Positions 58,859 to 64,000 of a stretch of DNA of 64,000 nt are shown here, piece after piece. The stretch is from Karstenula rhodostoma CBS 690.94 (Eukaryota > Ascomycota > Dothideomycetes > Pleosporales > Didymosphaeriaceae): the NCBI GenBank assembly GCA_010093485.1, contig MU001506.1, positions 1,478,916 through 1,542,915 on the forward strand, given 5' to 3'. Made by a program: the position numbers and the translations under genes. The stretch's first letter is position 1. Every line of letters starts with the position of its first letter. The notes under the pieces are model-generated. The model did not search any database, was not told the origin of the DNA, and saw nothing but the letters and a program-made list of their open reading frames with translations.

Positions 58859-59383
58859 GGGCAACAATTGAAGGGATAAGTAATACTCACGAATGCAGAG
58901 TAAATGTATATTGATGATGATGATGCTGGGCCACGTCGATGAACGAATGCAATAGCTGAGTCTTCCAAGTTCTGAGAACAGCTTCGCGGCATATACGCGC
59001 TTTCGCTGGACCTACAATACACCGGTTAATCGTCTCCATACGACCAGTGCATCCTGTTCAACAATGTACTCGAACCCGCGGAACCTCAAAGCCACGATAC
59101 ACTCCCACTCGCGCAAGATGTAAATGGCAAAACAATAGAAAATCCCTAGTTTCACCAGATATTGTGCAGGTACGAGCGACAAGTCCGCAGCATGTGTCAT
59201 CGGAACGAGAACAGAGTTGTTTACATTTACTGTCTACTGTGTAGGCAAAGCACACAAGGGGGAATAACTAACGATATTGAAGTGATGCAATGAGAGAGGA
59301 AACAAGGGCAGGATAAACCAGCAGGCAGCCAAGCAAACGAGAAAAATTTAACCGACTCTGAACTCCCGGTTGCTGAGAGAAGT
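58859..59383. other. Convergent intergenic region
   Basis: 525 bp between the stops of gamma-glutamyltransferase (plus) and PRP39 (minus). No coding signal. Confidence 0.5.
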
Positions 59384-61486
59384 TCACGACGCTGCCGTCG
59401 CTGCCGCATTCTTATTCTTGTTTTTCCGCTTCTTCGCCGGCGGTTTCGCGTGAGGCAGATCAATATTCTTAGACGATATGTACCCGTTGACCTCGCGGTC
59501 GAGCTTCATGAATTCGTCGGCGGCGTTCTTGCCTCCGTGATCCATCAAGTACTCCATGTAGTGGTGTGAAAGCGCCTTCGATGCCTCTTCCGAAAAACGC
59601 CCTTTAGCGCGGATAGTCTCATGGATCTCTTTGACGCGCTTGTGGGCGTCATCCTCTTCGCTCAACGGTTGAGCGATCTCAAAGTCCATGTACTTCAGCC
59701 AAAACTCTTTCGATTCCAGAAACTTGTCTGCCTTGTCTTTGAACAGCTGGCGGGCCTCATCAACCGCACGCTTGGACTGCCACAAAATGCGTGCTTGCTC
59801 CGCGGCCAGGACGCCACCTACATGCGCGTTACGCTGACCAATGTACTTCTCCAATGTGCTTACTGCGGCATCCGCACCTGCGTGACGACGATCCACGCCA
59901 GCGAGCGAGATAATGGTCTCCACATGATCTGGGTTCTGATCTAGTATAGCCTCGTGGATGTCATGTGCAAGGGAGGTGCGGCCCAGCTTCTCCTCGAATC
60001 GAGCCCAGTTCAGGCGAACAGTCGGTTGCGAGATTGGGACGAAGATACAGCTCGCTCGGATGTAGATCTGCCGACAGTCCTCCTCCTTGTTCTCTTGGGA
60101 GAACATCCAGCGAGCGTAGCGCAGCCAGAACTCTTCATACAAAGCACATGCCACCAAGCAACGTTCATACAAAAAGCATGTGCGATGAAAATCGCCCTGC
60201 GTCTCTTCGAAATCGAGGTACTTCCGCCAGTTGTCGATCTCGGTGTCTTTGAGATCAGTGACGTGAAAATAGCCTCTTTCGATCTTCTCTTCGAAAGGCC
60301 AGCGAGCTGTGACGTCTGCTTGCGTGCGGGAATAAGCTTCATAATACCACTGATCAAGCTTGCCGCGAAGTTGTCGGTCGAGCTCGAGGGATGAGCGCTC
60401 GAAGCCTTGGTTCTCGGTAGCAACAGCTGCCTGCAATGTTTCGAGCGTCTCAGGCTCTGCAAGGTCGTCGATGGAAGTGTTGCTATTGATCAGACCACGA
60501 AACTTTTCGTAGTACCTGGAGAATTGGTACATCGGGATTTGGGAGACGCGGCGATAGAGCTGCGCGACTCTGGCTGGTTCGTTGTTTCGATCCTCGAACT
60601 CGATATACTTGTCCCAGAAGGGATGGCCCTGGAAATCAAGACCAACAAAGTGGGCGCCGCGTTCGAACAGACTAGAGAGTTAGCGGTGGTTAGTCAAGTA
60701 CACAGAAGCGAAGGGGTGGGAGGAGGGAGCGGGGGTGAGCTTGCAGTAGAGAAACGCGACGTCTTGTGACATGACCAAAACAATCCATCCGATGCGATCA
60801 TCCTCGTGTTTGTCGTGCTCAAGTGAGAGGGGCAGTGGGCAGTGAACGGCGCAATTAACGAGCGCGAAAGTTGGCTCTTGAGCCGCTGCGTGCTCACGAA
60901 ACTAGCCAGCAGCTCCTCTGTCGTCGGCTGCAGGTGCGGTTGAGTTCCCGGTTCAAGGAAGGAAGTTGGACTTACTCTCGGATGATGTCGTTGTCGTGGC
61001 TCGTGTCCATCTTGAACGCACAGTAGTGTGCCCAGAGATCGACGGAGCTGGGGATGCACGATACACCGCGCTCGTATACCTGCGGCGTGGTCAGCGCATG
61101 CGCGGCGAGGGCGCCGTGTGCCGGCACTCACCATCTCGGCCGTCTCGGTGCCGCCGATGGCAAACTCGAGGTCGGCGTATTTCTTCCAGTAGCCGAAGAA
61201 GAGCGGGAACTTGGCGAGGAAGCAGTTGTAGGCGTTGCGCACCAGCTCGATGGACGAGGGGCTGGAGTTGCGCGTGACGCCGCCTTCGAGCTCTGTGGCG
61301 CGGGTGACGAGGGCCTCCCAGCGCTCGAACTCGTCTTCGTTCTCCATCTGATTGCAGTCAGCGCGTGCTCGTGGCGAAGCGATGGGAGATGCGCACCACC
61401 GCGTCCAGCAGCTTCTTGATCTCGGCGGCGGCTTCATCGCCCGTGTAGTGCACATGCGCAATGCTGCCGCGCCCGTTGACGAACAT
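59384..61486 (-). CDS. PRP39: U1 snRNP-associated splicing factor Prp39
   Basis: HAT-repeat protein of fungal U1 snRNP, needed for 5' splice site recognition. Exons 61486-61397, 61347-61132, 61079-60976 and 60671-59384, giving 565 residues, all in phase. HAT repeats show the W..Y...E pattern throughout (FERWEALVTRATELEG, FGYWKKYADLEF, HPFWDKYIEFEDR, NWRKYLDFEETQG, FWLRYARWM, NWARFEEKLGR). The tail is basic (KPPAKKRKNKNKN). Intron 3 is 304 nt, the longest in the window; the join IIRD-LFERGAHFVGLDF fits the family, so no exon seems to be missing inside it. The donor of exon 1 has two possible GTG positions three bases apart. Confidence 0.92.
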
Positions 61487-61936
61487 GACGATGGGTGTTG
61501 TGCAGACCGGGAGAGCGACGGGCGCAATGCAAAGGTCGGCGAAGGAGAGTTGTGTGTTGGCGCTGTTCGCAGCGTCAGCCCGTGGAGGGTACCAAGTGGA
61601 CTAGGTTGAGCCGCACTAGAGCCTTCCCGCGCCAAGCCACGCCCGCCACGTGATCGTCCTTCACCACACGCGCCTCGGGTGCAGCCTGGCTGCGGTCGCG
61701 TCGCCAGGCCTGCACGTCACCAGGGGCTTCACCGTGGCTGGTAGTGTGTCCGATTCATAACAGCTATTCGTATCGTCGTGTGCGACGTTTTGCAGTCATC
61801 GCTACATGCTCTAGGTATCATCAAAGCCAGCACAAAAGCCGCCGCGGCAAGCAATCCCATCCCGTCCCAGCCAAAGCAGCAGTGATCCAAAACTCCAGCA
61901 CATCCGCCCGCTGCCGTCCGGCCGTCCCTACGAAGC
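61487..61936. other. Intergenic region between PRP39 and the unknown gene
   Basis: 450 bp: PRP39 promoter and the 3' UTR of the next minus-strand gene. No coding signal. Confidence 0.45.
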
Positions 61937-63073
61937 TCACCCGCCGCTGACATAGCTGGCTGTTTCGTTGCCTCCAAACGAAAAGGGGCTCTTGCCCATC
62001 TCCGGGCTGCGCGGGCTGATGGGCAGCGCAAACAGCCCGTCGTCGTGGTCGTCGTCCGGCGAGGGAGCGCCGCGCGACTGGAACGTGGGCGCGGCGGGTG
62101 CAGCAAAGGCATCGAGGGACGCCATGCCAGCGTGCTGCTGCTGTGCGACGGTAGCGGGCGGCTCGATGCGTGCTGCGACCTTGCGGGCGGGCTGCTGCGG
62201 GGGCTGGGGGGGTTTGGCTGCCAGTGTTGCGGGGCTGTTACCCTTGAACGCAGCAAAGGACGACACGGCCACGTCGGACGACTCGGGCGACAGCGGGTTT
62301 GCAAAGGGGGCATTGCCGGGCTCCGTCTTCGCCGTGAGGTCCTTTTCGCTGGTGCCCAGCTTCAGGCCGCGCAGCTTCTCCATCAAGCGGCCGCCGCCGG
62401 GGGAACGAGGGCTCGCAGGCCCCAGAGGCGCAACCGTGGGCTCGGCGAGCTGGATGCTGAGGCCTGCAGGCTTTGCGTTGACGCCGAACGTCTGCTCAAT
62501 CCACTCCTTCTCTTGCACGGCCATGAGGAAGCCGATGCCCTCGACGTTGCTCTGCGACTCGGCCTCGATCTCCTTCTGCAACACCTGCAGCCGCTTCTTC
62601 GCCCAGATGGTGTGGAGGATGCCCTTCCTGCCCGTGGCGCGCGCCGACGCGCCCAGCTCGGGCGGGAAGATGGCGGGCAGCGGGTTGGTGTGCCAGACCA
62701 CGGACTTCCGGTCGACGTCGTGCGGGCGGTGGGTCAGCGTCAGGCTCGAGGGCACGGCGACGCCCGGGGCGAGCATGAAGTAGATGCGGTTCACGTCGTT
62801 GCTCGGCTGGTCCTCGGCCGGCAGCACCGTCGTCTTGCCCTTGCCCTCCCACGAGATGTGCCATTCGCCGCGCACGCCGCGTGTTGAGGCGTCGTCCTCC
62901 CACTCGACCATGAGGATCTTGGTGCCTTCCCTGCCATGGCCCGCCTCGAACTCGAAGCGGGCGAGGGCGTTGGTGTTGGAGATGCCGGGCGACTCGACCT
63001 CGTCCGTCAGGGCGCCTGGGCGGGTCGCCGTGTCCACTGCAGGAAACGGTGGATACGCAGCCGGAGTCGACAT
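61937..63073 (-). CDS. Conserved fungal protein of unknown function
   Basis: 378 residues, one exon, start at 63073 (MSTPAAYPPFPAVDT). The first 190 residues look folded: FEFEAGHGREGTKILMVEWED, GEWHISWEGKGKTTVLPAED, RIYFMLAPGVAVPSSLTLTH and PLPAIFPPELG, a beta-rich pattern. A helical segment follows (ILHTIWAKKRLQVLQKEIEAE). The rest is Pro/Ala/Ser-rich and probably disordered, with repeated SPRSP/SPESS motifs that could be phosphorylated, and the final SFGGNETASYVSGG. I do not recognise a named family. Conserved-looking blocks plus single-exon codon use support a real gene. A further 38 in-frame residues upstream are Pro/Thr-rich and probably leader. Confidence 0.75.
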   Translation of the reverse strand: MSTPAAYPPFPAVDTATRPGALTDEVESPGISNTNALARFEFEAGHGREGTKILMVEWEDDASTRGVRGEWHISWEGKGKTTVLPAEDQPSNDVNRIYFMLAPGVAVPSSLTLTHRPHDVDRKSVVWHTNPLPAIFPPELGASARATGRKGILHTIWAKKRLQVLQKEIEAESQSNVEGIGFLMAVQEKEWIEQTFGVNAKPAGLSIQLAEPTVAPLGPASPRSPGGGRLMEKLRGLKLGTSEKDLTAKTEPGNAPFANPLSPESSDVAVSSFAAFKGNSPATLAAKPPQPPQQPARKVAARIEPPATVAQQQHAGMASLDAFAAPAAPTFQSRGAPSPDDDHDDGLFALPISPRSPEMGKSPFSFGGNETASYVSGG

Positions 63074-63859
63074 TGGTGCGCGGGTGCGGAGAGGCGGCGG
63101 AGGGCGGAGGCGCGTTGCTGGAGGCGTGGTTGTCTGCGCGGTGGGGGCCGGATGCCCTTGGGAGTGCTGCGTTGATGTAGACGGCAAATTGCCTTTAGAG
63201 CCATCTCCGCCGCCGCCAATGCGAGACGGTCAGCTGACGACGGACCTATCTGCTGCACAGAGGTGCCATCTCCGCCGAGCTGAACCGTCCGCGCAGCTGC
63301 CGCTCGTCGAGCCTCGTGCCTCGAGCGCCCGCCTTCTTCACAACCACCGACCTATGTTTAGTCCGGAACCCTCCGGTAGGCGGCCAATCACATGGCGCCC
63401 GGCACCGTTCTGGCATGGTTCAAGCTTCCATTCACTGCTACCTTCTACTGCGGGGCCCCTCAGGACCCCGTCGGATATGATACACCAAGTATGCGCAGTA
63501 GCTGCACTAGCCTCTGCGCCTCTCTCCCAGCCCACTCCTCGACCGAAGCCTTCGGTCAGCCGTAACTGTCGTCAACCATGAGATCCTTCCAGCGCCGTGA
63601 GTACGTACTGCCGCTCCATGCCACCTCGCCCGGCATGCGGCCCAGCTCCTTCAGCTTCCCCCCCATATAAAAATTACAACGTGGGTATAACGCGTGTCAA
63701 GGTACTATTTGCAAACAAGAGGCAATGCGCAGTCGCCGTGGTGCCAATCGCCCGCACGCGACACCATCGCCATCGCCACGAGAAGAGAAGAGAATGATGC
63801 AAAAACGCTGATCTTCCTGACCGGGATGCTGTGCTGTCCAGCAGCAGGGCCGAGATCTC
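63074..63859. other. Intergenic region with no supported gene
   Basis: About 790 bp. An ATG at 63578 followed by six codons and a GTGAGT donor looks like a tiny first exon on plus, but no downstream exon could be chained to it before the edge. Confidence 0.4.
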
Positions 63860-63999
63860 TAGATCAACAGGAAATCCCAGCCTCTTTGTCGCATCGTGTC
63901 CCGCCAGTGGACACATTGTTTGTCGCCGTTTGCGAGGGCGGCATCGTTCACGCGCCATACTTCCTTGAGCAGCTCTTTCATCCTACCAAACGATCCAAA
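63860..63999 (-). CDS. C-terminal end of a gene entering from the right edge
   Basis: The last 46 codons in one open frame end at the TAG at 63862-63860. The residues look like genuine protein (FGRMKELLKEVWRVND, CVHWRDTMRQRGWDFLLI) with amphipathic helices and several Trp. The style recalls the extreme C-terminus of fungal zinc-cluster transcription factors, but that is only an impression. No start or intron is visible in the window. Confidence 0.6.
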
Positions 64000-64000
64000 G

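Noticed and set aside
63578..63607. ATG, six codons and a GTGAGT donor on plus, like a tiny first exon
   Set aside because: No second exon could be chained in the remaining 400 bp, and the segment is flanked by a minus-strand gene end.
1..64000. tRNA, rRNA, CRISPR, insertion sequences or biosynthetic gene cluster
   Set aside because: None recognised by eye on either strand; a covariance-model scan would be needed to exclude small RNAs.

Overview
This is nuclear DNA of a filamentous ascomycete (Pezizomycotina; a Dothideomycete would fit, but the window alone does not prove it). The evidence is compact genes with many short introns (about 45-100 nt, GT-AG with CTAAC/CTGAC-type branch sites), typical fungal proteins (recyclin-1, Yor1-type ABC transporter, Csx2-type BAR-PH-ArfGAP protein, 161-residue tropomyosin) and no bacterial operon structure. 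I rebuilt gene models by joining open frames across canonical introns and checking phase at every junction. No rRNA, tRNA, CRISPR array or intact transposon was recognised.

Layout. 1-5.3 kb: 5' part of eIF3b (PRT1, runs off the left edge) and the ArfGAP gene csx2, both on minus. 5.3-10.7 kb: gene-poor stretch with a minisatellite. 10.7-25.6 kb: a small GPI-type secreted protein that looks like a CFEM protein without its cysteine domain, RCY1 behind a 98-bp (ATGT)n microsatellite, a DEK-C/SWIB protein, a securin-like gene divergent from tropomyosin, RGD2 divergent from CDC43, then RRP17. 25.6-28.4 kb: low-complexity DNA around an unknown single-pass membrane protein. 28.4-39.4 kb: YOR1, ornithine aminotransferase (CAR2) and eIF2-gamma (GCD11). 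39.4-40.8 kb: an AT-rich geneless island. 40.8-54.1 kb: a dense housekeeping block with a WD40-cyclophilin, RRP9 and RPT4 (divergent), NAT9, an ERG26-like dehydrogenase, ATP11 and STE24 (divergent) and cytochrome c1. 55.0-56.4 kb: a broken DUF2235 hydrolase gene. 56.9-64 kb: gamma-glutamyltransferase, PRP39, a conserved fungal protein of unknown function, and the last codons of a gene entering from the right.

The genes do not form a pathway cluster. They are mostly conserved core functions: translation initiation, ribosome biogenesis, proteasome, splicing, prenylation and CAAX processing, actin and vesicle traffic, and mitochondrial assembly. I saw no biosynthetic cluster or defence-like system. 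The most informative oddities are two introns with GC donors (tropomyosin and YOR1), a 63-nt stop-free in-frame intron in CAR2 that would be mis-translated as coding, a DUF2235 pseudogene whose two nonsense codons both fit C-to-T change, and a RhoGAP whose arginine-finger position appears to be leucine.
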